A stretch of 64,000 nt of DNA from Shimia sp022448905 (GCF_047126315.1 NZ_CP138953.1:3224001-3288000), one strand, 5' to 3'. Shown: positions 34,001 through 42,263, numbered from the stretch's first letter. Translations and numbers: made by a program. Notes: generated by a model from the letters alone, not told the origin.

Positions 34001-34983
34001 CACTTCAATCCATTGATAAATCGCACAAAAGCCTCAATCGTACGTTCGTTTTCGGCAGGGGATCGAATGTCTCCAGCAATCACATGTTCCTGAGGGTCTG
34101 ACCCCGCCATTGGTTTTTGAATATCCACTCTAGCCTCCCGACCCCAGCGTGTCGCCACGTCCTGCGTGCGGGCTGCCTCTACAACCTGATCACCTTCGGA
34201 GAACCAAAACAACGATGGCACCAGCGCTTTCCCATGGTCCTTTTCAAACACCTCTTTCACCAAAGCAGCCATCTGCATGACGGCCACTGTTGGGTACGCA
34301 TGTGTCCAATAGGTCGCGTGGGCCGCGTTTGCCGGCTCAAAAGAGCGATCTTTTCCGGCCACGACAGGCACCCAATAACGCGCTGCTGGCCAAGTCAGCA
34401 ATTTGGCAGCAGGCGATTTGATCCCAAAGTTTGGAGATACAAAGATCATGCCTTTCACATCTGCCATAACGTCGGGCTGATCCGCCAACGCCGCCATCAC
34501 AGTGCCTCCGGTGGATGTTCCCATCACCACCACATCATCGCCAATCCGACGCGCCACGTTTAAGGCTTCCGCTAAATCATTGACCCAGCCCTGCGCCGTG
34601 GCTTGCGCCAATGCCGCCCCGTCACGTCCGTGCCCCTGAAGCCGGGTGTAAACCAAGTTTGCACCAAGCGCCTCGGCCACCCGATCCGGCACCGGGCGGA
34701 TTTCCTCAGACGTGGCCGAAAACCCATGCACGTAAACCAGCACCAAAGGCGTTTTTTCATCGCGCGCCGCATGCCAGATCACCCGCTTTTCCGTGCCCGG
34801 GGTGATGTCCTCAAACCGCGCTTCCTGCGCAGCGAAATACGCGTCTACATCCGCGCCGATGTCGGCATCCTGCACCGTGGGCGTCAAGGATATCTGCTCA
34901 TAAGGGCCAAAAACAAAAACCGCCCCCACGCACAAAACCACAACCAGAAGCAGCCGACCTAAAAAACGCCCAAATGTTCTCAT
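34000..34983 (-). CDS. membrane-anchored alpha/beta hydrolase
   Basis: 327 residues. The N-terminal helix GRFLGRLLLVVVLCVGAVFVF could be a membrane anchor or uncleaved signal. The hydrolase fold follows: LVYVHGFSATSEE (oxyanion), nucleophile GTSTGG, acid in LFWFSEGDQVV and H in DPQEHVIAGD. It resembles serine lysophospholipase/monoacylglycerol lipase-type enzymes that act on lipids at the periplasmic face. Overlaps with both neighbours (ATGA with the upstream hydrolase, TGATG with the VOC gene) indicate one operon. Confidence 0.9.
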   Translation of the reverse strand: MRTFGRFLGRLLLVVVLCVGAVFVFGPYEQISLTPTVQDADIGADVDAYFAAQEARFEDITPGTEKRVIWHAARDEKTPLVLVYVHGFSATSEEIRPVPDRVAEALGANLVYTRLQGHGRDGAALAQATAQGWVNDLAEALNVARRIGDDVVVMGTSTGGTVMAALADQPDVMADVKGMIFVSPNFGIKSPAAKLLTWPAARYWVPVVAGKDRSFEPANAAHATYWTHAYPTVAVMQMAALVKEVFEKDHGKALVPSLFWFSEGDQVVEAARTQDVATRWGREARVDIQKPMAGSDPQEHVIAGDIRSPAENERTIEAFVRFINGLK

Positions 34984-35741
34984 TGTGAAACTTGAGGGGC
35001 CAAAATCGCCTCCTCAACCTTACTTTCAATCAATTTTAGACAATTTGGATCAGAGAAGCGATGATCCTTTCCTTTGACCATAAGCAATTGAATATCCTCT
35101 CCTTCCGCGTGATCGAGCAAGCGATAGGCCACGGAGCTGTCCACCGCCGAGTCCTCCGTGCCTTGCAGGAACCGCACCGGGAACGGCAACGCCAACGGCG
35201 TGCGCAGCACCAGCCGGTAGCGACCATCCTCAATCATGCGCTTGGTGATGATGTAGGGCTCCATATAATCGGACGGCAGCGCCACCTGCCCTTCCGCTTC
35301 AAGCTGCGCTTTCTGCTCAGGTGTAAACCCAGCCCAATAGCTGTCCTCGGTAAAATCCGGCGCAGCGGCAATGGTCACCATCCCCGCAATGCGCTCCGGC
35401 ATAGCCTTGGCCAACAACAGTGCCTGCCAGCCGCCCATCGACGACCCAACCATAATCAACGGGCCTTCGGTCAGCGCGGTGATCGCCGCAACCGTGTCTT
35501 CATGCCAATCACCAATACAGCCATCCTCAAACGCGCCGCTGCTCTCGCCATGACCGGAGTAGTCAAACCGCAAAAACTTCTGCCCACGCGCCTGCGCCCA
35601 GGCTTCCAGATGTACCGCCTTGGTGCCTTCCATGTCAGATTTCAGCCCACCCAGGAACACCACCGTTGGGCCTGTGTCGCCGCTTTTGTGGTAGGCAATG
35701 CGCCGTCCCTGCGGCGTGTCAAAAAACTGCGTGACGCTCAT
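34980..35741 (-). CDS. alpha/beta hydrolase (BAAT/dienelactone-like)
   Basis: 253 residues from ATG 35741 (GGGAG upstream). The motifs are VVFLGGLKSDMEGTKA, FDYSGHGESSG, nucleophile GSSMGGWQALL, acid near GTEDSAVD and H in KGKDHRFSDPN. Palmitoyl-protein-thioesterase ABHD10-like proteins have this layout. The longer frame to 35879 runs into the thrS promoter region and is unlikely. It is the first gene of the four-to-five-gene hydrolase/VOC operon and divergent from thrS. Confidence 0.9.
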   Translation of the reverse strand: MSVTQFFDTPQGRRIAYHKSGDTGPTVVFLGGLKSDMEGTKAVHLEAWAQARGQKFLRFDYSGHGESSGAFEDGCIGDWHEDTVAAITALTEGPLIMVGSSMGGWQALLLAKAMPERIAGMVTIAAAPDFTEDSYWAGFTPEQKAQLEAEGQVALPSDYMEPYIITKRMIEDGRYRLVLRTPLALPFPVRFLQGTEDSAVDSSVAYRLLDHAEGEDIQLLMVKGKDHRFSDPNCLKLIESKVEEAILAPQVSQ

Positions 35742-35901
35742 GGCTTTTTGTTTCTCCCTAATTTGACTTGACCTTAACCCTCTGCGGAGATGGGATAAAC
35801 CCTGCTTGACTTGCCCTGCCGCAAAGTTCATGAAGTCCGCGAACCATATACCCGCAACCGGGCGTTCCGTGGGCGCCAAACTGACGATGAGCTTGAAGCC
35901 A

Positions 35902-37836
35902 ATGGCCGAAATTTCCCTTACTTTTCCTGATGGTAATGCACGTTCTTACGAGAGCGGCGTCACCCCTGCCGAGGTCGCATTGTCGATCTCCACCTCCCTT
36001 GGCAAAAAGGCCATTTCCGCAACCGTGGATGGTCAGCATTGGGACATGCAATGGCCAATTGATGCGGACGCGACCATTGCGATCAACACGGTCAAAGACA
36101 ACGAAGCAGAGGTGCTCGAGCTGATCCGGCACGACTGCGCCCATATCATGGCGCGCGCCGTACAAGAGATCTGGCCAGACGTGAAAGTCACCATTGGGCC
36201 GGTGATCGAAAACGGCTGGTACTATGACTTCGACCGCGAAGAGCCGTTCACGCCAGAAGATCTCGGCGTCATTGAAAAGAAGATGAAAGAGATCATCAAC
36301 AAACGTGACCCTGTGACAACCGAAGTCTGGGAGCGCGACCGCGCAATTGCGCACTATAAGGCCAACAACGAGCCTTATAAGGTGGAGCTGATCGACAGCA
36401 TTCCCGGCGATGAGCCGCTGCGCATGTATTGGCACGGCCATTGGCAAGACCTTTGTCGTGGTCCACACCTGCAACACACCGGTCAGGTACCAGCAGACGG
36501 CTTCAAACTAATGTCCGTGGCAGGCGCTTACTGGCGTGGTGACAGCGACCGCGCAATGTTGCAGCGTATTTACGGCGTGGCGTTTAAAAACAAAGAAGAT
36601 CTCAAAGCCCACCTGCACATGCTGGAAGAGGCCGCCAAACGCGACCACCGCAAGCTGGGCCGTGAGATGGACCTGTTCCACTTTGAAGAGCACGCACCGG
36701 GTTCAGTCTTCTGGCACCCCGCTGGTTGGCGCGTATTCCAAAACCTCATCGCTTACATGCGCCGCCGTCAGGAAGCTGCTGGCTATGAAGAGGTCAACAC
36801 ACCCGACATCATGGACCGCCAGCTTTGGGAAACTTCTGGCCACTGGTTCAACTATATGGACAACATGTTCTTGGCCAAAACCCATGACGAGCGTGACTAT
36901 GCGCTCAAGCCGATGAACTGCCCAGGCCATATGATGGTCTATAACCACACATTGCGCAGCTACCGCGACCTTCCAATGAAGATCGCGGAGTTTGGAAAAG
37001 TGCACCGCTATGAACCGTCTGGCGCGTTGCATGGCCTGTTGCGCGTGCGCAGCTTCACGCAAGATGACGCGCATATTTATTGTACGCCAGAGCAGCTGAC
37101 CGACGAATGTCTGAAGGTCAACGACCTGATCCTATCGATCTACAAAGACTTCGGTTTTGAAAATGTGCACGTCAAGCTTTCGACACGCCCTGAAAACCGC
37201 ATCGGCTCTGACGAAAGCTGGGATCTGTCCGAAGGCGCGCTGAAAACCGCGCTGGAACGTGCAGGCATGAGCTACACGATCTTTGAAGGCGAAGGTGCTT
37301 TCTATGGTCCAAAGCTCGAATACGTCCTGCGCGACGCCATTGGTCGTGACTGGCAGTGTGGCACTCTGCAGGTAGACTACAACCTGCCTGAACGCTTTGG
37401 CTCGACCTATGTTGACCAAAACGGTGACAAAGTTGCGCCGGTTATGTTGCACCGTGCGCTCTTTGGCTCGTTGGAACGTTTCACCGGCATCTTGATCGAG
37501 AACTGGGAAGGCAAACTGCCGTTCTGGCTCGCCCCGCGTCAGGTGGTTGTGGCTTCCATTGTGTCCGACGCTGATGACTACTGCATGGAAGTTGTCGCCG
37601 CACTCAAGGCTGCAGGTGTGCAGGCCGAAGCCGATCTGCGCAACGAGAAGATAAACTACAAAGTCCGCGAGCATTCGTTGGGCAAAGTACCGGTGATCTT
37701 GGCCATTGGTAAGAAAGAGGTGGAGGAGCGCACCGTATCCACCCGCCGCCTTGGCGAAAAGCAAAGCAAAGTCCAGTCTTTGGACGAAATCGTGAGCCAA
37801 TTGTCACAAGAGGCGACCCCGCCCGATTTGGTATGA
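35902..37836 (+). CDS. thrS: threonyl-tRNA synthetase
   Basis: 644 residues. It has the TGS domain (MAEISLTFPDGNARSYESG), the editing domain with the zinc-type HDCAHIMARAV motif and a later MYWHGHWQDLCRGPHL, then class II motifs including the RVRSFTQDDAHIY region, the zinc cysteine in MNCPGHM and HRALFGSLERF, and the anticodon-binding domain. I choose ATG 35902 because it begins at the TGS domain. ATG 35887 and an earlier frame start at 35806 have poor signals. The full-length enzyme is essential for translation. Confidence 0.98.
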   Translation: MAEISLTFPDGNARSYESGVTPAEVALSISTSLGKKAISATVDGQHWDMQWPIDADATIAINTVKDNEAEVLELIRHDCAHIMARAVQEIWPDVKVTIGPVIENGWYYDFDREEPFTPEDLGVIEKKMKEIINKRDPVTTEVWERDRAIAHYKANNEPYKVELIDSIPGDEPLRMYWHGHWQDLCRGPHLQHTGQVPADGFKLMSVAGAYWRGDSDRAMLQRIYGVAFKNKEDLKAHLHMLEEAAKRDHRKLGREMDLFHFEEHAPGSVFWHPAGWRVFQNLIAYMRRRQEAAGYEEVNTPDIMDRQLWETSGHWFNYMDNMFLAKTHDERDYALKPMNCPGHMMVYNHTLRSYRDLPMKIAEFGKVHRYEPSGALHGLLRVRSFTQDDAHIYCTPEQLTDECLKVNDLILSIYKDFGFENVHVKLSTRPENRIGSDESWDLSEGALKTALERAGMSYTIFEGEGAFYGPKLEYVLRDAIGRDWQCGTLQVDYNLPERFGSTYVDQNGDKVAPVMLHRALFGSLERFTGILIENWEGKLPFWLAPRQVVVASIVSDADDYCMEVVAALKAAGVQAEADLRNEKINYKVREHSLGKVPVILAIGKKEVEERTVSTRRLGEKQSKVQSLDEIVSQLSQEATPPDLV

Positions 37837-37856
37837 CGGCTTTTGCAACATTTGAG

Positions 37857-37890
37857 CAGGCGCGTTACGGGAAACCGGGCGCGCCTGTTT
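37857..37890 (+). terminator. terminator after thrS
   Basis: CAGGCGCG/CGCGCCTG stem with a 15-base loop, followed by TTTC, 20 bases after the stop. Confidence 0.8.
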
Positions 37891-37912
37891 CAATTTGAGC
37901 GGAAAACCAACC

Positions 37913-37926
37913 TTCCAGCGCTGGAA
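37913..37926. promoter_or_regulatory. palindrome in the bufferin promoter region
   Basis: Perfect 14-base palindrome TTCCAGCGCTGGAA, 166 bases before the first precursor gene. A spaced GTCAC/GTGAC repeat (37940-37965) follows. These are possible operator sites for a metal-responsive regulator; no regulator gene is adjacent. Confidence 0.35.
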
Positions 37927-38091
37927 TCTTCACGAAACCGTCACGCCATCTAACGCATCTGTGACACACAGCCCCGTGATTGGCGTTTCAACACAGCTTC
38001 CCCCTAATCTTTACTCATGCCACCGAGCAATGGATCACAAACAGATCAGCTAGGCGGCCGAGTTTTAGACATACACAAGGGAAGAGAACCA

Positions 38092-38397
38092 ATGTCCAAC
38101 ACCGTAAAAACCCTCGCAGTTGCAAGCGCCGTAGCAGCAGCCCTGTCCGCACACGCCACCACCGCAGTGGCCGCTGAAAAAGAGAAGTGCTACGGCGTTT
38201 CCCTCGCAGGTCAGAACGACTGCGCCGCAGGCCCAGGCACCACATGCGCCGGCACCTCCACAACCGATTACCAGGGCAACGCATGGAAACTGGTTGACGC
38301 GGGCACCTGTGTTGGCATGGAACTGCCTGCCATGGCAGACGGCAAAGCCCGCATGGGCTCTCTGGAAGCGCTGGACCGCGACCTGCCAAAGTCCTAA
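38092..38397 (+). CDS. bufA: bufferin-type RiPP precursor 1 (DUF2282)
   Basis: 101 residues from ATG 38092 (GGGAAGAG upstream). The signal peptide is MSNTVKTLAVASAVAAALSA...AVAA, so the peptide is exported. The core has four cysteines at 33, 44, 52 and 73 (KCYGVSLAGQNDC, TTCAGTS, DAGTC), the DUF2282/bufferin pattern. In characterised bufferins an MNIO enzyme converts cysteines to thiooxazole groups and the product binds copper; that is family knowledge, not visible here. After the last cysteine it has an extra tail (ELPAMADGK...SLEALDRDLP) that is shared with precursor 2. The longer frame from 38017 has no ribosome-binding site. Confidence 0.92.
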   Translation: MSNTVKTLAVASAVAAALSAHATTAVAAEKEKCYGVSLAGQNDCAAGPGTTCAGTSTTDYQGNAWKLVDAGTCVGMELPAMADGKARMGSLEALDRDLPKS

Positions 38398-38408
38398 GTC
38401 AGACTTTC

Positions 38409-38432
38409 GAAGCCCCGGGTCTCCGGGGCTTC
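38409..38432 (+). terminator. hairpin between the two bufferin precursor genes
   Basis: Perfect 10-bp stem GAAGCCCCGG/CCGGGGCTTC, loop GTCT, 11 bases after the first stop. No T run follows, so it may act as a stabiliser or weak attenuator that favours high precursor 1 mRNA. Confidence 0.65.
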
Positions 38433-38523
38433 ACCTAACCTCCCCAAAACATACAAAAAATGCCATACTGTCCCTGAGCGCACGTTCGTTGCCCTCAATG
38501 CCTATGTTTCAGGACCAAAAACC

Positions 38524-38826
38524 ATGACCAATTCCACCAAAACACTTCCCCTCATCGGTGCTGTCGCCACCGCGCTCGCGCTCCAAACCGCGCCTGCGGA
38601 GGCAGGTAAGAAAGAGAAGTGTTTTGGCATCGCAAAAGCAGGCGAAAACGGCTGCGCCGCTGGCCCCGGAACGACCTGCGCAGGCACCTCCACCGTTGAT
38701 TACCAAGGCAACGCCTGGAGTCTTGTGGACGCTGGCACTTGCCTTTCCATCGACCTGCCAGACATGGCGGACGGCACCCCCCGCACACCGTCGCTTGAGT
38801 CTTTGCCTCGCGACTTGCCTTCATAA
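38524..38826 (+). CDS. bufA: bufferin-type RiPP precursor 2 (DUF2282)
   Basis: 100 residues with signal peptide (MTNSTKTLPLIGAVATALAL..APAEA). The cysteines are at 33, 44, 52 and 73, exactly the same positions as in precursor 1 (KCFGIAKAGENGC, TTCAGTS, DAGTC). The C-terminal tail (DLPDMADGT...SLESLPRDLPS) aligns without gaps to precursor 1. It is clearly a tandem duplicate, but diverged in the leader and in positions such as ND to NG before C44. It lies 11 bases before the MNIO gene, so it is co-transcribed with the maturation enzymes. Confidence 0.92.
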   Translation: MTNSTKTLPLIGAVATALALQTAPAEAGKKEKCFGIAKAGENGCAAGPGTTCAGTSTVDYQGNAWSLVDAGTCLSIDLPDMADGTPRTPSLESLPRDLPS

Positions 38827-38837
38827 GGACCAATCAA

Positions 38838-39695
38838 ATGTATGATGCGCCATTTTCCCCAGAAGGACTGCCAAATCTGCCCGGTGTCGGCTATAAGCCA
38901 CAGCATTACAGCGACTTGATTGAGAACCCTGGTACCGTTGGCTGGCTCGAGGTTCATGCCGAAAACTACATGGGAGATGGCGGTCGACCTATCGCACAGC
39001 TGCGCCAACTCACGGAACGATTTCCCATCTCCGTGCACGGGGTTGGTCTATCGATCGGTGGTGAAGGTCGCCTTGATCCGGAGCATCTTGCCCGCCTGAA
39101 ACACCTGGTTGGCTGGCTGAACCCCACCGTGTTCTCAGAGCATCTCGCATGGAGCACCCACGACGGCGCGTTCCTCAATGACCTGCTTCCACTGCCCTAC
39201 ACCGAGTCCACGATAGCCCGCGTCAGCGACCACATTGACGAACTGCAAAATACCATTGGTCGCCAGATGATGCTGGAGAACCCTTCAAGTTATCTTGCCT
39301 TCGACGAAAGCACTTGGTCAGAACCGGATTTCCTGCGCGAAGTTGCCAAACGCTCCGGTTGCAGACTACTGCTTGACGTCAACAACGTCTTTGTTTCCGC
39401 CACCAACCTGAACTACGATCCCAAACAATACATCGCCGACTATCCGCTTGAACATGTGGGGGAAATTCACCTCGGCGGTCACGACGAAGATGAGGATGAC
39501 CACGGCCAACCGCTGTTGATCGACAGCCACGGCGCTCCGGTTGTGGACCCGGTCTGGGCTTTGCTGGATCACACCCTGTCCCTGTCCGGTCCCCGCCCCA
39601 TTCTGATCGAATGGGACACCGATGTGCCGGAATGGCCCATCCTTCACGCCGAGGCAGAGCGTGCGGAAACCGCACTGTCCAAGGTGACCGCATGA
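38838..39695 (+). CDS. bufB: MNIO-family (DUF692) multinuclear iron enzyme, bufferin maturase
   Basis: 285 residues, TIM-barrel. The DUF692 signature is complete: GVGYKPQHY, WLEVHAENYMGDGG, SVHGVGLSIGG, H102 in SEHLAW, E147 in LENPSSY, D180/N182 in LLLDVNNVFVSATN, H211 and H215 in EIHLGGH, and IEWD near the C-terminus, giving the likely iron ligands. MNIO enzymes use two or three irons and oxygen to modify peptide cysteines. Located directly after the precursors and overlapping bufC by four bases, it is the expected modifying enzyme for both. Confidence 0.95.
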   Translation: MYDAPFSPEGLPNLPGVGYKPQHYSDLIENPGTVGWLEVHAENYMGDGGRPIAQLRQLTERFPISVHGVGLSIGGEGRLDPEHLARLKHLVGWLNPTVFSEHLAWSTHDGAFLNDLLPLPYTESTIARVSDHIDELQNTIGRQMMLENPSSYLAFDESTWSEPDFLREVAKRSGCRLLLDVNNVFVSATNLNYDPKQYIADYPLEHVGEIHLGGHDEDEDDHGQPLLIDSHGAPVVDPVWALLDHTLSLSGPRPILIEWDTDVPEWPILHAEAERAETALSKVTA

Positions 39696-40456
39696 CTGTC
39701 ACCCAAACCACCTTCCGCAGCGCCATTTCGGACGGTCAACAAGACCGCCCGCTGGGCCTGTCAGACGCCGAAGGGCGCCCGGCTGGCCGCCGCTTTGACG
39801 TCTATCGCAACAACGTGGCCGTCTCCCTGACCGACGCCTTGGCCACTGGGTTCCCAACCATCGCTAAACTGATCGGAGAGCAAAACTTCAACGCAATTGC
39901 CGGCATCTTCCTGCGCCAATCGCCCCCCGCCTCACCGCTGATGATGCACTACGGCGCGGGGTTTCCAGAGTTCCTCCGCAGCTTTGAGCCACTGGCCCAC
40001 CTCGGATACCTCGGCGACGTGGCAGAGCTCGAACTGGCTTTGCGTCGAAGCTACCACGCCGCCGACGCTACTCCCATTGCCGCCGATGCGCTGGCCTCTG
40101 TACCGCCCGAGAACCTCGGCGAGGTCACGTTCACTTTCGCACCCGCTGTCAGCGTGCTGAGCTCCCCGTGGCCGCTGCACGCCATCTGGGCCTTCAATAT
40201 GCAGAACGGGCCAAAGCCTGACGCCGTCGCTCAGGATGTGATCATCCTGCGCCGCGAGTTTGACCCGGAACCACACGCCCTGCCGCCAGGCGGTCTCGCT
40301 TGCCTGCAAAGCTTGATGGCCGGTGACCCGTTGGGCATTGCCGCCGCCAAAGCCACAGAGGCGGATGCCGCCTTCGACCTTGGCGCCATCCTTACTTTAC
40401 TTCTGTCAGGCAACGCCCTGACATACCTTACTATTCCGCAAACTTCGGAGGTCTAA
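39692..40456 (+). CDS. bufC: DUF2063 putative peptide-recognition partner of the MNIO enzyme
   Basis: 254 residues. The N-terminal DUF2063 domain includes GRRFDVYRNNVAVSLTDALATGFPTIAKLIG and HYGAGFPEFLRSF, conserved in partners of DUF692 proteins. The rest is a less conserved domain with TFAPAVSVLSSPWPLHAIWAF. In bufferin operons this protein is thought to form a complex with the MNIO enzyme and present the precursor. The start ATG overlaps the bufB stop, and the frame upstream to 39611 is a shadow. GGAGGTCTAA at its end is the ribosome-binding site of bufD. Confidence 0.92.
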   Translation: MTVTQTTFRSAISDGQQDRPLGLSDAEGRPAGRRFDVYRNNVAVSLTDALATGFPTIAKLIGEQNFNAIAGIFLRQSPPASPLMMHYGAGFPEFLRSFEPLAHLGYLGDVAELELALRRSYHAADATPIAADALASVPPENLGEVTFTFAPAVSVLSSPWPLHAIWAFNMQNGPKPDAVAQDVIILRREFDPEPHALPPGGLACLQSLMAGDPLGIAAAKATEADAAFDLGAILTLLLSGNALTYLTIPQTSEV

Positions 40457-40981
40457 ATGTCCAATCTGATCGCGCTATACCAAGACCTCATTGATCGCCT
40501 TGATCGGCTCGACTGGCTTGTGCCCACCCTGGCCCGCCTGACCTTCCTAATGGTGCTGTTCTTCTACTTCTGGAACTCTGCAATGTTGAAAATCGACGGC
40601 TCGATCTTCTCGCCGTCTGCGGGTGCCTTTGGTCAGATCTTCCCCAAAGCCGCCGAAGCCGTGGTCTGGGACGTCACACAAATGACGGTCTTCCAGCGCC
40701 TTGTGATCCTGGCCGGCACCGTTGCGGAATTTGTCCTGCCTGTGCTGATCATCCTCGGCTTGCTGACCCGCCTAGCTGCCATTGGCATGATTGGGTTTGT
40801 CGCCGTGCAAACCATCGTCGACGTCACCGGCCACGGCGTTGCGCTTGGCTCCCTATTTGACAGCGCCCAAGCCCTGATCGACCAGCGTATAATGTGGGTC
40901 TTCCTGTTCGCTGTAATGGTCCTGAAAGGCGCTGGCCCCATCTCCATCGACGCAATTTTTAAGCGCCGCAACCCCGCCTGA
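40457..40981 (+). CDS. bufD: DoxX-family membrane protein
   Basis: 174 residues with four membrane helices; RLTFLMVLFFYFWNSAMLKIDG and GTVAEFVLPVLIILGLLTRLAAIGM are DoxX-type. DoxX proteins commonly close bufferin operons; their role there is not established (redox or metal handling at the membrane has been proposed). It starts one base after the bufC stop codon and is followed by a strong terminator, so the operon ends here. Confidence 0.9.
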   Translation: MSNLIALYQDLIDRLDRLDWLVPTLARLTFLMVLFFYFWNSAMLKIDGSIFSPSAGAFGQIFPKAAEAVVWDVTQMTVFQRLVILAGTVAEFVLPVLIILGLLTRLAAIGMIGFVAVQTIVDVTGHGVALGSLFDSAQALIDQRIMWVFLFAVMVLKGAGPISIDAIFKRRNPA

Positions 40982-41000
40982 ACCACCATCACAATCTACT

Positions 41001-41031
41001 AAAGCCCGCGCCACACCAGCGCGGGCTTTTT
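41001..41031 (+). terminator. rho-independent terminator of bufferin operon
   Basis: Perfect 11-bp stem AAAGCCCGCGC/GCGCGGGCTTT with a 7-base loop, then a T run. Confidence 0.94.
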
Positions 41032-41033
41032 AA

Positions 41034-41348
41034 TTATGCCAAGGCGGCTTGCGTGTCCTTGCCCCAGCCAAGATAGAGCACGCCGTCCCGCTCAATCAGC
41101 GGCCGCTTCATCAAAGTGGGATGCTCAGCAATCAGTTCCAAAACCGGTTTCGCCCGTTCTTCCTCACTCAGGTTTCGCCATGTGGTTGAGCGCGTGTTCG
41201 CCAGTGCCGCCCCAAACATCTCAAATGCCGCTTCAAGCGTCACCTGTGGCACTCCGTCGGCCCGCACATCAACAAACTCAACACTTCCTAATGATTTCAG
41301 CGCCTTACGGCAAGTGTCGCAATTTTTGAGTCCATAAAGCGTCGTCAT
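41034..41348 (-). CDS. ArsC-family/Spx-like reductase (YffB type)
   Basis: 104 residues from ATG 41348. It is thioredoxin-like, with the active-site region YGLKNCDTCRKAL (a CxxC motif, closer to YffB/Spx than to true ArsC), WRNLSEEERAKPV and the C-terminal RPLIERDGVLYLGWG with the cis-proline (RPL) that follows the binding arginine. It is probably a glutathione- or thioredoxin-dependent reductase, not a proven arsenate reductase. The longer frame to 41405 adds a lysine-rich leader without a ribosome-binding site. Confidence 0.88.
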   Translation of the reverse strand: MTTLYGLKNCDTCRKALKSLGSVEFVDVRADGVPQVTLEAAFEMFGAALANTRSTTWRNLSEEERAKPVLELIAEHPTLMKRPLIERDGVLYLGWGKDTQAALA

Positions 41349-41470
41349 CTCGAGCCCTTTTTCCTGTTTCTTCTGAGACTTAAACCAATTGATTTTGAAA
41401 TTCACGGCGGTTTTTCTTGATTTTTTCGGGAGCCATGCAATCCTCTAGGTGGTGCAATTTTTTTCGTGCC

Positions 41471-41527
41471 TCTGAAAACGTGCTTTCAGATCTAGTGATT
41501 TCTTGCGCCTCCGGGCCCCAGCCCGGA
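41471..41527 (+). promoter_or_regulatory. two 5'-leader hairpins before the cold-shock gene
   Basis: TCTGAAA/TTTCAGA (41471-41490) and TCCGGGC-ccca-GCCCGGA (41510-41527) end 31 bases before the start codon and just upstream of GAGGAG. Cold-shock mRNAs often carry structured leaders; temperature sensing here is inference. Confidence 0.45.
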
Positions 41528-41558
41528 TCGACTAAAAGTGAATATAGAGGAGAACGGT

Positions 41559-41765
41559 ATGCCACGCGGTACCGTAAAGTGGTTTAACACCACCAAAGGC
41601 TTCGGGTTCATTGAGCCAGAAGAAGGCGGAAAGGACGTTTTTGTCCATATTTCCGTTGTTGAACGTTCCGGTCTGAAAGGCCTGTCGGACAATCAAAAAG
41701 TTGAATTTGAAATGACCCAAGGTCGAGACGGCCGCGACATGGCGGGTGAACTCAAACTTCTGTAA
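41559..41765 (+). CDS. cspA: cold-shock protein
   Basis: 68 residues from ATG 41559 after GAGGAGAAC. Single OB-fold cold-shock domain with RNP1 KGFGFIEP and RNP2 VFVHIS, which bind single-stranded RNA/DNA. It is a nucleic-acid chaperone. An upstream in-frame GTG at 41538 overlaps the leader and has no separate ribosome-binding site. It is monocistronic. Confidence 0.96.
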   Translation: MPRGTVKWFNTTKGFGFIEPEEGGKDVFVHISVVERSGLKGLSDNQKVEFEMTQGRDGRDMAGELKLL

Positions 41766-41772
41766 CAAGATC

Positions 41773-41795
41773 GGGGCGCCATTACGCGCCCCTTT
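41773..41795 (+). terminator. terminator of cold-shock gene
   Basis: GGGGCGC/GCGCCCC stem, loop of 6, followed by TTT, 8 bases after the stop. Confidence 0.85.
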
Positions 41796-41843
41796 CTGCA
41801 TCGAGCGCGCGCCCCTGTGGCGCGCGTTGTGTTTTGGTGCGGC

Positions 41844-42143
41844 TTAGGAACAGCCTTTGGTGCCAGGCGGGCAGCTCATGCTGTAGCTGCGCTTACGACT
41901 GCCGCCAGCGTTGTAATAGACTTCGCCGGTTGTCGGGTTGCCACAGCAGATCACACCGCCCATGGTCACCGGCTGCAGCCCGCTTGGGCAATAGTTCGCA
42001 GCCGCCGGATACGGATGCATCAGCACCCCCTCAGGCTGGTTTACTGGGCCAATCACTGGCGCATTGCTGCTCCAGGTTTGCGCCGCCACCGGCGCGGCTA
42101 CGGACAAGGTCACTGCGGCTGCAATCAAAGAAATACGCGTCAT
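41844..42143 (-). CDS. small secreted cysteine-rich protein
   Basis: 99 residues from ATG 42143. The signal peptide is MTRISLIAAAVTLSVAAPVAA, and the mature part has five cysteines (NYCPSG, VICCGNP, SMSCPPGTKGCS), suggesting disulfides in the periplasm. No domain is recognised. Convergent with the cold-shock gene. Confidence 0.65.
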   Translation of the reverse strand: MTRISLIAAAVTLSVAAPVAAQTWSSNAPVIGPVNQPEGVLMHPYPAAANYCPSGLQPVTMGGVICCGNPTTGEVYYNAGGSRKRSYSMSCPPGTKGCS

Positions 42144-42263
42144 AAGGCCCAAGCTCCAAATGCTGAAACAACGTGGTTAACTTCTGCTAACCTACTGCCA
42201 AGACGCGGAAACTGTCAATTTCCTGCTGCGAAACAATGTGTTTCGGGTCGAACTGCGCAGCCG

